In this document: piece after piece, positions 48,961-57,516 of the stretch
Layout: the number at the start of each line of letters is the position of its first letter
Numbering within the stretch: position 1 is the stretch's first letter
DNA from: JAIUNP01 sp020161975
Lineage (GTDB): Bacteria > Pseudomonadota > Alphaproteobacteria > Rhizobiales > Beijerinckiaceae
Direction of reading: 5' to 3'
Length of the DNA stretch: 64,000 bases
NCBI GenBank assembly: GCA_036745275.1
Contig: DAIOGK010000003.1
Location: 186,001-250,000 of the forward strand
The notes under the pieces: generated by a model
Seen by the model: only the letters and a program-made list of their open reading frames with translations
The model's database searches: none
Told to the model about the DNA's origin: nothing
Made by a program: the position numbers and the translations under genes

Positions 48961-50045
48961 GTGCGCCCATCAAGGTTCTGCTGGCGGCTGGCGGTACGGG
49001 CGGGCATCTGTTTCCGGCTGAAAGTCTCGCCAATGTCCTGGTGGCGCGCGGCGCTGTGGTGGAACTCGTCTCGGACGACCGGGCCGCGATCTATGCCGAC
49101 AAGTTCCCGGCAACGCTGCATCAGGTGACAAGTGGCACTGTGACCGGCAAGGGCTTTCTGGGAAGGTTGAAGGGAGCGATTGCGCTCGCCGTCGGGACAC
49201 GGCAGGCGTTGAAGCTGATGGACAGGCTGAAACCCGATGTCGTGGTGGGTTTTGGCGGTTATCCCACGGTACCGCCTGTTTATGCCGCGACGATGCGGAA
49301 AATTCCGACCATCATTCACGAGCAGAATGGCGTGATGGGCCGGGCAAACCGCTTTCTTGCACCGAAAGTCACGCGCATCGCCACGGGCTTTCCGCTGAAG
49401 GCGACCCAGTTTCCGGACAAGACCAGCGTTGTGGGCAATCCGGTGCGTCCGCCGGTTCTGGCGGCTGCGGAGGTGCCATTTCCGGCGCTGCCGGGGGACG
49501 GGGTGCTGCAATTGCTCGTCTTCGGCGGCAGCCAGGGCGCGCGGGTGATGAGCGAGATCGTGCCGCCGGCCATCGCGCTTTTGCCTGCCGCGATGCGGGC
49601 GCGGCTCCATCTCGTCCAGCAGGCGCGCGAGGAAGATCGCGAGCGGGTGGAGAAGGCTTACGGCCTGATGGGCGTTTCTGCGGAAATCTCGCCGTTCTTC
49701 AAGGATATGCCGGCGAAAATCGCCGCCGCGCATCTGGTCATCTGCCGATCTGGTGCCTCGACGGTGGCCGAGCTTGCAGTGATCGGTCGGCCCTCGATCC
49801 TCGTGCCGTTGCCCGGCAGTCTCGATCAGGATCAGGCGGCGAATGCCGCTGTGCTCGCAGACGCGGGCGGGGCAACGCTTTGCCGGCAGGACAATTTCAC
49901 GCCTGACTGGCTGGCCGGCGAAATCGCCAGGCTGATGGATCAGCCGCAAATTCTGGCCACGCAGGCGGAGAAAGCGCGATCCGTGGCGGTGCCGGATGCC
50001 GCCGGGCGGCTTGCTGACCTTGTTTTTGCGACGGTCCGGCGTTAA
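48957..50045 (+). CDS. murG: UDP-GlcNAc:lipid I glycosyltransferase MurG
   Basis: A 362-residue peripheral membrane glycosyltransferase that makes lipid II. The N-terminal donor/acceptor loop is AAGGTGGHLFPAESLA near residue 12, GFGGYPTVPPVYAA is near 93, and HEQNGVMGRANRFL near 121. The C-terminal domain has FGGSQGARVMSEIVP near 183, CRSGASTVAELAVIGRPSILVPLP near 263 and DQDQAANA. These match MurG fully. The ATG overlaps the ftsW stop by four bases, and a 32-base gap precedes murC. Confidence 0.97.
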   Translation: MSAPIKVLLAAGGTGGHLFPAESLANVLVARGAVVELVSDDRAAIYADKFPATLHQVTSGTVTGKGFLGRLKGAIALAVGTRQALKLMDRLKPDVVVGFGGYPTVPPVYAATMRKIPTIIHEQNGVMGRANRFLAPKVTRIATGFPLKATQFPDKTSVVGNPVRPPVLAAAEVPFPALPGDGVLQLLVFGGSQGARVMSEIVPPAIALLPAAMRARLHLVQQAREEDRERVEKAYGLMGVSAEISPFFKDMPAKIAAAHLVICRSGASTVAELAVIGRPSILVPLPGSLDQDQAANAAVLADAGGATLCRQDNFTPDWLAGEIARLMDQPQILATQAEKARSVAVPDAAGRLADLVFATVRR

Positions 50046-50077
50046 TCCCGCCCGCAATACTCTTTCGGGGAACCGAC

Positions 50078-51484
50078 ATGAAAATTCCGCGCTCTACGGG
50101 AGCCATCCATTTCATCGGCATCGGCGGCATCGGCATGTCCGGTATCGCAGAGGTGCTCAAAACCCTCGGCTATACCGTGCAAGGTTCGGACGCGGCGGAT
50201 GGCGCCAATGTCAAGCGCCTGCGTGATGCTGGCATCACCTGCTTTGTCGGACACAAGGCCGAGAATGTCGGCGATGCGGAGGTGGTGGTGGTCTCCACCG
50301 CGATCAAGCGGGACAACCCCGAACTCGTCGCCGCGCGCGAAAAGCGCATTCCCGTGGTGCGCCGGGCCGAGATGCTGGCCGAACTGATGCGCTTCAAGAG
50401 CGCCATCGCCATTGCCGGCACCCATGGCAAGACGACGACGACCTCGCTGGTGGCGACCCTCCTTGATGCCGGGAACTTCGACCCGACCGTCATCAACGGC
50501 GGCATCATCAATGCCTATGGCACAAACGCCCGCATCGGCGCCGGCGAATGGATGGTGGTGGAGGCCGATGAGAGCGACGGCACCTTCCTGAAGCTGCCGG
50601 CGGATGTCGCCATTGTCACCAACATCGACCCAGAGCATCTCGATCATTTCAAGACGTTCGATGCGATCAAGGATGCCTTCCGCTCCTTTGTGAACAACCT
50701 GCCGTTCTACGGGTTCGCCGTGATGTGTCTCGACCATCCCACGGTGCAGCAGATGGTGGGCGAGATTCAGGATCGCCGGGTGCTGACCTATGGCGAGAAT
50801 CCGCAGGCCGATTTCCGCATCATCGACATCGACCTGACCGGCGGCCAGTCAAAATTCACGCTGCTGATCCGCGACCGTAAGCGCGGCACCGACATGGTGG
50901 TGCGCGACCTCGTGATGCCGATGCCGGGCCATCACAACGCCCTCAATGCCACGGCAGCGATTGCGGTGGCCTATGATCTCGGCGTGCCGGTGGAGACGAT
51001 CCGGAAGGCGCTTGCGGGCTTCGGCGGCGTCAAGCGGCGCTTCACGAAGACCGGAGAATGGAATGGCGCGCTGATCTTCGATGATTACGGGCATCATCCG
51101 GTGGAAATCGCCGCCGTGCTCAGGGCCGCGCGCAATTCCACCAAGGGGCAGGTGGTCGCCATCGTCCAGCCGCATCGCTACACGCGCCTGCAATCGCTGT
51201 TCAACGATTTTGCCTCCTGCTTCAACGATGCCGACTTGGTGATCGTGGCCGATACCTATGCGGCGGGCGAAGCGCCCATCGAAGGGGCGCAGAAGGACGA
51301 TCTCGTCTCCGCCATCAAGGCGCGCGGCCATCGCAATGCGGTGGCGCTGCCGGGGCCGGAGGCGCTGGCCGGCATGGTGGCCGAGGTGGCAAAGCCCGGC
51401 GATTATGTCGTCTGCCTCGGCGCCGGCAATATCACGCAATGGGCCTATGCGCTGCCGGGGGAACTGGCGGCGATTAAGGGGTGA
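50078..51484 (+). CDS. murC: UDP-N-acetylmuramate L-alanine ligase MurC
   Basis: A 468-residue ligase that adds the first stem residue, L-alanine, to UDP-MurNAc. The N-terminus has IHFIGIGGIGMSGIAEVL, the P-loop is AGTHGKTTTTSLVA near residue 115, then EADESDGTFLKL, NIDPEHLDHF, and the C-terminal DDYGHHPVEIAAVL and QPHRYTRLQSL. The length and motif order fit MurC. Instead of murB, a short AT-rich gene begins five bases after the stop; murB follows that gene. Confidence 0.97.
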   Translation: MKIPRSTGAIHFIGIGGIGMSGIAEVLKTLGYTVQGSDAADGANVKRLRDAGITCFVGHKAENVGDAEVVVVSTAIKRDNPELVAAREKRIPVVRRAEMLAELMRFKSAIAIAGTHGKTTTTSLVATLLDAGNFDPTVINGGIINAYGTNARIGAGEWMVVEADESDGTFLKLPADVAIVTNIDPEHLDHFKTFDAIKDAFRSFVNNLPFYGFAVMCLDHPTVQQMVGEIQDRRVLTYGENPQADFRIIDIDLTGGQSKFTLLIRDRKRGTDMVVRDLVMPMPGHHNALNATAAIAVAYDLGVPVETIRKALAGFGGVKRRFTKTGEWNGALIFDDYGHHPVEIAAVLRAARNSTKGQVVAIVQPHRYTRLQSLFNDFASCFNDADLVIVADTYAAGEAPIEGAQKDDLVSAIKARGHRNAVALPGPEALAGMVAEVAKPGDYVVCLGAGNITQWAYALPGELAAIKG

Positions 51485-51488
51485 GGCG

Positions 51489-52028
51489 ATGCCTTACGAA
51501 ATACCTAAATTTGATCGCTTAAATATTGAGGCATATCAACAACGCAAAACCATCTATGAGATGGTTGGCTATATTATGACGCATGCATCTAATAACGAAA
51601 GCCTTGTTATATATTATTTAAAGTTTCTTATTGGGACCACGGATGCAAATGCTGAGATAATATTTTATTCATTTAACAATCTTGCTTCGCGTGTTGAGTT
51701 AGTTAAGAGGCTTATACATCAGAATTTGCGCGAAGATTTGAAGGAAAGAACTAAAAAAATATTCAAGAGGTTGGAGTCGTTAAACACAACTAGAAATGAA
51801 TTAGCTCATTGTATTTATGATATTAATGAGACTGGGTATGTTATTGGAACATACCGAGCTCGGTTTTCTTCAAGTAAAAGCCAAAATAAATTCCGAGACT
51901 ATAAAAAATTTGATCAAGCGCGTTATAATGAATTAAAAAATTGTGGAGATTCGTTTTCGGAGCTAAATAAATTGATGCATCAAAATTTACAAGAAATTGA
52001 AATTGCTATGCAGGTTACAAGGAAATAG
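51489..52028 (+). CDS. AT-rich HEPN-like small protein inserted between murC and murB
   Basis: A 179-residue, highly helical, Asn/Lys/Ile-rich protein of unknown family. Residues 102-107 read R-N-E-L-A-H, the R-N-x3-H motif of HEPN-type ribonucleases, preceded by an all-helical stretch (SRVELVKRLIHQ, then RLESLNTT). The DNA is strikingly AT-rich: one 60-base line (51601-51660) has about 20 G or C, against roughly 60-65 percent around it, which suggests recent transfer. It has its own AAGGGG site in the end of murC, and the murB ribosome site lies in its last codons. No partner toxin or antitoxin gene is adjacent. RNase or defence function is inference. Confidence 0.7.
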   Translation: MPYEIPKFDRLNIEAYQQRKTIYEMVGYIMTHASNNESLVIYYLKFLIGTTDANAEIIFYSFNNLASRVELVKRLIHQNLREDLKERTKKIFKRLESLNTTRNELAHCIYDINETGYVIGTYRARFSSSKSQNKFRDYKKFDQARYNELKNCGDSFSELNKLMHQNLQEIEIAMQVTRK

Positions 52029-52032
52029 TATT

Positions 52033-52977
52033 GTGATACGTCCCGACATCACCGCCGATCTCAAGGCCCGGATGCCCGATCTTCGCGGGCGGCTGCTTGC
52101 CAATGAGCCATTGGCGCCGATGACCTGGCTGCGGGTGGGCGGGCCGGCGCAGGTGCTGTTCACGCCGGCGGACACTGCGGATCTTGCCTATTTCATGAAG
52201 CATCTGCCGGCGGAAATTCCGGTGATGGTGATCGGGCTTGCCTCGAACATGATCATCCGCGACGGCGGCATTCCGGGCGTCGTCATCCGCTTTTCGCCGC
52301 GCGCTTTCGGGCAGATCACGGTGGAGGAGGGGCATCGCATCCGGGCGGGGGCTTTTGCGGCCGATCGCCGGGTCGGCATCGTGGCGGCGGAGGCCGGCAT
52401 CGGGGGGCTGGAATTCCTGTTCGGCATTCCGGGGTCGATCGGTGGCGCGCTCAGGATGAATGCCGGCACGCGCTCCAACACTAACCCCGAGATCGAGGGC
52501 GAGACGCGCGAGCGCTTTGTCGAGGCAACGGCGGTGACGCGCGCGGGCGAGGTGGTCAAACTCTCGCTGGACGACATGAAGTTCGTCTATCGAAATTCCG
52601 GTGCGCCGGCGGACCTTATCTTCACAGAAGCGGTGTTTCAGGGCTTTGCCCGCCCACCGGAAGAGGTGGCGGCGATCAACGCGCGGGTGCAGGAGCATCG
52701 CGAGAAGGATCAGGAGACCAAGGTCCGCACGGCGGGCTCCACCTTCAAGAATCCGCCGGGGCATTCGTCGTGGCGATTGATCCGCGATGCGGGTGGGCTT
52801 GACCTCAGCGTCGGGCAGGCGGAAATGTCGAAAAAGCATGCCAACTTCCTGATCGCGCATGATGGGGCGACTGCCGCCGACATCGAGGGGCTGGGCGAAG
52901 CCGTGCGCGCGAAAGTGAAGGCGCATTCCGGCATCGAGCTGGAATGGGAAGTCAAGCGGGTCGGAATACCGATGTGA
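52033..52977 (+). CDS. murB: UDP-N-acetylenolpyruvoylglucosamine reductase MurB
   Basis: A 314-residue FAD enzyme that makes UDP-MurNAc. The N-terminal FAD domain has APMTWLRVGGPAQ near residue 30 and VIGLASNMIIRDGGI near 75; GIPGSIGGALRMNAG near 140 and AGSTFKNPPG near 237 are the substrate and catalytic segments with the proton-donor Ser. The GTG start is chosen because AAGGA sits about ten bases upstream, inside the end of the inserted gene; a 51997 ATG lies in the inserted gene's coding part and lacks family match. Its end overlaps the next start by four bases. Confidence 0.95.
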   Translation: MIRPDITADLKARMPDLRGRLLANEPLAPMTWLRVGGPAQVLFTPADTADLAYFMKHLPAEIPVMVIGLASNMIIRDGGIPGVVIRFSPRAFGQITVEEGHRIRAGAFAADRRVGIVAAEAGIGGLEFLFGIPGSIGGALRMNAGTRSNTNPEIEGETRERFVEATAVTRAGEVVKLSLDDMKFVYRNSGAPADLIFTEAVFQGFARPPEEVAAINARVQEHREKDQETKVRTAGSTFKNPPGHSSWRLIRDAGGLDLSVGQAEMSKKHANFLIAHDGATAADIEGLGEAVRAKVKAHSGIELEWEVKRVGIPM

Positions 52978-53573
52978 GCGATCTGTGGCTTGATCGGTGG
53001 CTGCCTCGTATCGTGGAGGCGGGCAAGGATGGCCGTGTATTCGAGGTGGGCTGCGGCGAAGGGCGTGATTCCGTCGTTCTGCTCCGGGCGGGGTTATCTG
53101 TAACCGGTATCGATATAAATCTTGTAGCGGTGGAGCGCGCCAGAGAAAAGGCAACGGCCTTTGCGCAATCTTCCCGGTTTTTGTCCCAAGACGTGCGAGC
53201 GGTCTTTCCAGTAGAGCCTGGATCGATTGATGTGGTGCTGGCAAGCCTGTCGCTTCATTACTTTTCTTGGGCTGAGACGGTCGATTTGGTTCGCCGCCTG
53301 CGCGCAATTGCAAAACCGAGCGGTGTGCTGCTTGCACGCTTCAATGCGACCGACGACTATCATTTTGGTGCGCGGCGCCATCGCGATGCCACCAGCGAGA
53401 TCGAACCGGATTATTATCTTGTCGAGGGCTCTCCCAAGCGCTTCTTGAATCGTCTGGCGGTCGAACGCCTGCTGTCCGAGTGCTGGCGGATCGAGGCCAT
53501 CGAGCATTTGACGATCAATCGTTATACGCAGCCAAAGCGCGTCTGGGAGGCTTTTGCGCGGGCCATGGCCTGA
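52974..53573 (+). CDS. Class I SAM-dependent methyltransferase in the dcw cluster
   Basis: A 199-residue protein with a methyltransferase core: SAM motif VFEVGCGEGRDSVVLL near residue 20, VTGIDINLVAVERAR, IDVVLASLSLHYFSW near 85, and SGVLLARFNATDDYHFG near 120. Substrate is unknown; the WLDRWLP start and ERLLSECWRIEAIEHL end resemble general methyltransferase-11/25 types. The GTG overlaps the murB stop (GTGA), so it is translationally coupled to peptidoglycan genes. It is not part of the standard dcw order, which makes it an accessory insertion. Codon use looks like the chromosome. Confidence 0.8.
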   Translation: MSDLWLDRWLPRIVEAGKDGRVFEVGCGEGRDSVVLLRAGLSVTGIDINLVAVERAREKATAFAQSSRFLSQDVRAVFPVEPGSIDVVLASLSLHYFSWAETVDLVRRLRAIAKPSGVLLARFNATDDYHFGARRHRDATSEIEPDYYLVEGSPKRFLNRLAVERLLSECWRIEAIEHLTINRYTQPKRVWEAFARAMA

Positions 53574-53649
53574 CGCCAAGCCGGACGGGCACTTGTATAT
53601 TGCGCGCGTTCGGCACAGGCTGCGCCGATACGAACGAAAAAGGGCCAGA

Positions 53650-54291
53650 ATGGACTTCGCAGTTATGGAAAGGGCATTCGGCGCGCTGTTCGCGGTGATG
53701 AACCCCTTCATGAACCTTCCGATCTTTCTGGCGTTGACGGGCGGCTTCACGGTTGCAGAGCAGCGTACGCTTGCAGTCAAGGTGACGCTCTATTCGGCGA
53801 TCATGTCCGCCGTGGTGCTGATTGCAGGGCAGGCGATCATCTCCTTCTTCGGCATCACGATTGATGAATTCCGGATCGCCGGCGGATTGGTGCTGGCCCA
53901 CATCGCCTGGAACATGCTGAACGGCGACACGATTGCGTCGCATCAGAGGCCGGCCGCGGCGAAGGCCGGGGACCCCGATCTGTCCGGCGTCGCGTTCTAT
54001 CCGATTACCTTTCCTATGGTGGTTGGCCCCGGCTCGATCGCGACGATGATCATCTATGGCGGACATGCGGGTAGCGCTGCCAACTTCATGGCATTCTGCA
54101 TCATCGTCGCCGTTGTTCTGCTTATCATGTTCCTGGGCTTTTACTTCGCTGCCCAGATCGGTGCGGTGATGAGCGAAACCATGCGCGTCATAACAACCCG
54201 CATCATGGGAATGATCCTGCTGGCGATCTCTGTCGAGATGGTCGCCGTCGGCGCGATGAAGATTTTCCCGGTTCTCTCGCGGGCAGGCTGA
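53650..54291 (+). CDS. MarC family integral membrane protein
   Basis: A 213-residue membrane protein with six hydrophobic segments. MarC landmarks are the start VMNPFMNLPIFLALT near residue 17, the segment FFGITIDEFRIAGGLVLAHIAWNML near 65, and the second half PITFPMVVGPGSIATMII near 117. Despite its name, MarC is not a proven multidrug transporter and the family's function is unsettled. Its place between the methyltransferase and ddl is not standard. The ATG at 53650 gives the family-typical start; a longer frame to 53554 is unlikely. Confidence 0.9.
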   Translation: MDFAVMERAFGALFAVMNPFMNLPIFLALTGGFTVAEQRTLAVKVTLYSAIMSAVVLIAGQAIISFFGITIDEFRIAGGLVLAHIAWNMLNGDTIASHQRPAAAKAGDPDLSGVAFYPITFPMVVGPGSIATMIIYGGHAGSAANFMAFCIIVAVVLLIMFLGFYFAAQIGAVMSETMRVITTRIMGMILLAISVEMVAVGAMKIFPVLSRAG

Positions 54292-54338
54292 GCGGAACGC
54301 TTCGGTAACCTTAAAGATGCCATAACGGAGCAGAATCA

Positions 54339-55286
54339 ATGGCTCCCGAAAGGGCATTTTCCATGAAACACGTTGCGGTTCTGATGGGTGGCATGGCCAC
54401 CGAGCGCCCGGTCAGCCTGAATACGGGCAAGGGATGCGCCGCCGGATTGCGGCAGGCGGGCTATCGCGTCACCGAGGTCGATGTCGGGCCGGATGTGGCG
54501 CAGGTACTCGCCGCACTGAAGCCGGATGTCGCGTTCAACGCGCTGCATGGCAAATACGGCGAGGATGGCTGCATTCCGGGCGTTCTCGAGATTCTGAAAA
54601 TTCCCTACACGCATTCGGGCGTGCTCGCCTCGGCGCTGGCGATGAAGAAGGATCAGGCCAAGACCGTGATGGCCGCAGCGGGGGTTCCGGTGGCGCATGG
54701 TGTCACCGTGTCGCGCTTCGAGGCAGCCAAACGCCATGTCATCGCGCCGCCCTATGTGGCAAAGCCGGTGTCGGAAGGCTCGTCCTTCGGCGTGTTCATC
54801 GTCAAGGATGGGCGCAGCCATCCGCCGCAGGAACTGTTGCGCGAGGACTGGACCATGGGCGAGATGGTGCTGGTCGAGCAGTTCATTCCGGGGCGGGAAC
54901 TGACCTGCGGTGTGATGGGACTGAAGGAGGGCGCCAAGGCCCTCGGCGTGATCGAGATCCTGTCACCCTCGACCGCCTTCTACGACTATGAGGCAAAATA
55001 TTCCAAAGGCGGATCAATTCACGTTCTGCCGGCGGAAATTAAACCGGATGTTTACCGAAAAGTCCAAGAACTATCCGTAAGGGCGCATGAGGCGCTCGGG
55101 TGCCGTGGCGTGAGCCGCGCGGACTTCAGGTACGACGAGGCGACGAACACGCTGATCTGCCTTGAAGTCAACACGCAGCCTGGCATGACCGAGACTTCTC
55201 TTGTGCCTGACATGGCCGCACACGCCGGAATGACGTTCAGTGAGTTGGTAGCATGGATGGTGGAGGACGCCTCTCTGGAGCGTTGA
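54339..55286 (+). CDS. ddl: D-alanine-D-alanine ligase
   Basis: A 315-residue ATP-grasp ligase that makes the D-Ala-D-Ala dipeptide used by MurF. Landmarks are KHVAVLMGGMATERPVSLNTG, FNALHGKYGEDGCIPGVLE near 67, IPYTHSGVLASALAMKKD near 88, VAKPVSEGSSFGVF near 139, and the C-terminal CRGVSRADFRYDEATNTLICLEVNTQPGMT near 250. The Glu and Ser/Tyr loop set of Ddl is present. ATG 54339 has GGAG eight bases upstream; ATG 54363 (MKHVAVL) is an equally plausible shorter start. The 3' end overlaps ftsQ by 34 bases. Confidence 0.95.
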   Translation: MAPERAFSMKHVAVLMGGMATERPVSLNTGKGCAAGLRQAGYRVTEVDVGPDVAQVLAALKPDVAFNALHGKYGEDGCIPGVLEILKIPYTHSGVLASALAMKKDQAKTVMAAAGVPVAHGVTVSRFEAAKRHVIAPPYVAKPVSEGSSFGVFIVKDGRSHPPQELLREDWTMGEMVLVEQFIPGRELTCGVMGLKEGAKALGVIEILSPSTAFYDYEAKYSKGGSIHVLPAEIKPDVYRKVQELSVRAHEALGCRGVSRADFRYDEATNTLICLEVNTQPGMTETSLVPDMAAHAGMTFSELVAWMVEDASLER

Positions 55287-56191
55287 AGGGACGGGTCGCA
55301 AAGGCCCTGAACCTTGACGCCTGGAAGGAAGCCTGGGCAGACCGGCGCGCAATGCGCGCGGCCCAGCGTCGCGGCCATGCGCGCCGGTTCGACGTGCCGC
55401 GTGGCATCGGCTCGGCGGCGGCGCTGGCGATCATCGCGACCTTCTCGGCGATTGGCTTCAATGCCGGCGGCCATTACGACCAGTTCCAGCGGCAGTACGG
55501 CTCTGTCAGTGATATCGCCGCGCGGCTTGTAGGGCTGAACATTGCGTCGGTTTCGGTGGTGGGAAACCGCGAACTCTCCGTGGAGGAGGTGTTCGCTGCC
55601 GCCGCCATGCCGGCCACCGCCTCGCTGCCGTTTCTCGATATTGCCGCCGTGCAGGAGCGGCTGAAACGCATTCCGCTCATCGACGAGGTGAGTGTGCGCA
55701 AGCTTTATCCCAACAGACTGGCGATCGACATTACCGAGCGGACCGCCTTTGCCCTGTGGCAGAAGGACGGCTCGGTGCAGGTTGTCTCGGCTGATGGCAC
55801 AGCCATCGACTCCTTGCGGGATGACCGTTTCATCACCCTGCCGCATGTGGTGGGGAACGGCGCCAACAAGCGCGTGCGTGACTATGTCGGCATCCTGCTG
55901 GAGGTGCCGGAAATCGCGCCGCTGGTCCGGGCTGGGACGCTGGTGGGCGAGCGGCGCTGGAACCTGAAACTCAAGAACGGAATCGATGTGAAGCTGCCTG
56001 AAGAGGAGCCGGCCAAGGCTCTCGCACGGCTGGCCGAAATCGACCGCGACACGCGGCTTTTGTCGCGTGATATTATCGGCGTCGATCTTCGCCAGCCGGA
56101 CCGGATCACAGTGCGGGTGACCGAGGACGCGGCGCAGGCGCGTTATGACTCACTTGAAAAACGAATCGAAAAACTGAAGAGGCGTGGCTGA
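55253..56191 (+). CDS. ftsQ: Cell division protein FtsQ
   Basis: A 312-residue bitopic division protein. A basic cytoplasmic leader (about 1-55, Arg-rich) is followed by one helix (SAAALAIIATFSAIGFNAG), then a POTRA domain starting near ASVSVVGNRELSVEEVF (about 100) and the FtsQ domain with LYPNRLAIDITERTAFALWQ near 155. The C-terminal KLKRRG tail is short. It recruits FtsL/FtsB/FtsW/FtsI. The ATG lies within the end of ddl, 34 bases before its stop, in another frame, and the stop overlaps the ftsA ATG by one base (TGATG). Confidence 0.94.
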   Translation: MDGGGRLSGALKGRVAKALNLDAWKEAWADRRAMRAAQRRGHARRFDVPRGIGSAAALAIIATFSAIGFNAGGHYDQFQRQYGSVSDIAARLVGLNIASVSVVGNRELSVEEVFAAAAMPATASLPFLDIAAVQERLKRIPLIDEVSVRKLYPNRLAIDITERTAFALWQKDGSVQVVSADGTAIDSLRDDRFITLPHVVGNGANKRVRDYVGILLEVPEIAPLVRAGTLVGERRWNLKLKNGIDVKLPEEEPAKALARLAEIDRDTRLLSRDIIGVDLRQPDRITVRVTEDAAQARYDSLEKRIEKLKRRG

Positions 56192-57510
56192 TGTCCGGGC
56201 GCGACGGTCTGTCTCCAAGAATCAAGCCGGTTTCGGCGCGCAAGAGTGCGATTCTCTCGGCGTTGGACGTAGGTACCAGCAAGGTTGTCTGCCTGATTGC
56301 GCGGCTGGATCCGATGGATCAGAGCGATACCCTGCGTGGGCGCACGCACCGGATGCGGGTGCTTGGCATTGGCCACCAACGTTCGCGCGGGCTGAAGGGC
56401 GGTGTGGTCGTCGATCTTGAAGAGGCTGAACGTGCGGTGCGTCTGGCGGTGGACGCCGCAGAACGCATGGCCGGCGTTCAGGTGGAATCGACCATCGTGA
56501 ATATGACCGGCGGGCGCCTCGCCTCGCGCCAGTTCACCGGTTCGGTCAACCTGCATCGCCGCACAATCAATGACAGCGATGTGCATCGGGTCATGGATGC
56601 GGCGATCAGCCAGTCGATGACGCAGGGGCGCATCGTGCTCCACTCGCTGCCGATCGGCTATTGCCTCGACGAATCGCGCCATATCCGTGATCCACGCGGG
56701 ATGCTGGGTGATCACCTGCATGTCGATATGCATGTGGCGACCTGTGACATGCTGGCCCAGAAAAACCTGATGCTGGCCGTGGAGCGTGGCCATCTCAAGG
56801 TGGAGGCGATGGTGGGTACGCCCTATGCCTCGGCGCTCTCGACGCTGGTTGATGATGAAGCCGAAATGGGTGTCGCCTGCATCGATTTTGGTGGCGGCAC
56901 CACCAGTGTCGGCATTTTCCAGCGCGGGCGTCTCGTGCATTGCGATGCCGTGGCCGTGGGCGGCAATCACATCACCATGGATCTTGCGCGCGGCCTTTCG
57001 ATGCGCCTTGAGGATGCCGAGCGGCTGAAAACCCTGACCTGCTCGTGCATCGAAACCGCATCCGACGACCGCGATCTGATCGCCATCCGCCAGGTGGGCG
57101 AGGATGCCCGCGATTATCCCAACCAGATTCCGCGCAGCCAGGTGACGCGCATCGTGCGGCCGCGTGTCGAAGAAATCCTCGAACTCGTGCGTGACCGGCT
57201 CCAGCGGGCGGGATTCGCCCTCAATGCCGGCCAGCGCATCGTGCTGACGGGCGGCGGCGCGCAACTCGCCGGCTTGCCGGAACTCAGCCGCAAGATCCTG
57301 ACCAAGCATGTGCGGATTGGTCGTCCGGTCGGCATCCAGGGTCTGCCGGAAGCAGCGAAATCGCCGGCCTTTGCCACGGCGGTCGGCCTGCTGGTCTATC
57401 CGCAGGTGGCGGCGCTCGAACATTTCGAGCCGACGCGCGGACGCCTGCTCGCCACCGGCACCGACAGCTATATCGGCAAGGTCGGTCGCTGGATCCGCGA
57501 CAGCTTCTAG
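56191..57510 (+). CDS. ftsA: Cell division protein FtsA
   Basis: A 439-residue actin-like ATPase that tethers FtsZ to the membrane. Phosphate-1 motif is LDVGTSKVVCLIARL near residue 26; the SHS2 insert follows (NMTGGRLASRQ). IDFGGGTTSVGIFQ near 230 is phosphate-2, and VLTGGGAQLAGLPELSR near 350 is the adenosine motif. The C-terminal amphipathic tail is KVGRWIRDSF. The order ftsQ-ftsA is standard, but instead of ftsZ a minus-strand dehydrogenase follows directly, with six bases between the stops. Confidence 0.96.
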   Translation: MSGRDGLSPRIKPVSARKSAILSALDVGTSKVVCLIARLDPMDQSDTLRGRTHRMRVLGIGHQRSRGLKGGVVVDLEEAERAVRLAVDAAERMAGVQVESTIVNMTGGRLASRQFTGSVNLHRRTINDSDVHRVMDAAISQSMTQGRIVLHSLPIGYCLDESRHIRDPRGMLGDHLHVDMHVATCDMLAQKNLMLAVERGHLKVEAMVGTPYASALSTLVDDEAEMGVACIDFGGGTTSVGIFQRGRLVHCDAVAVGGNHITMDLARGLSMRLEDAERLKTLTCSCIETASDDRDLIAIRQVGEDARDYPNQIPRSQVTRIVRPRVEEILELVRDRLQRAGFALNAGQRIVLTGGGAQLAGLPELSRKILTKHVRIGRPVGIQGLPEAAKSPAFATAVGLLVYPQVAALEHFEPTRGRLLATGTDSYIGKVGRWIRDSF

Positions 57511-57516
57511 GCCGGA

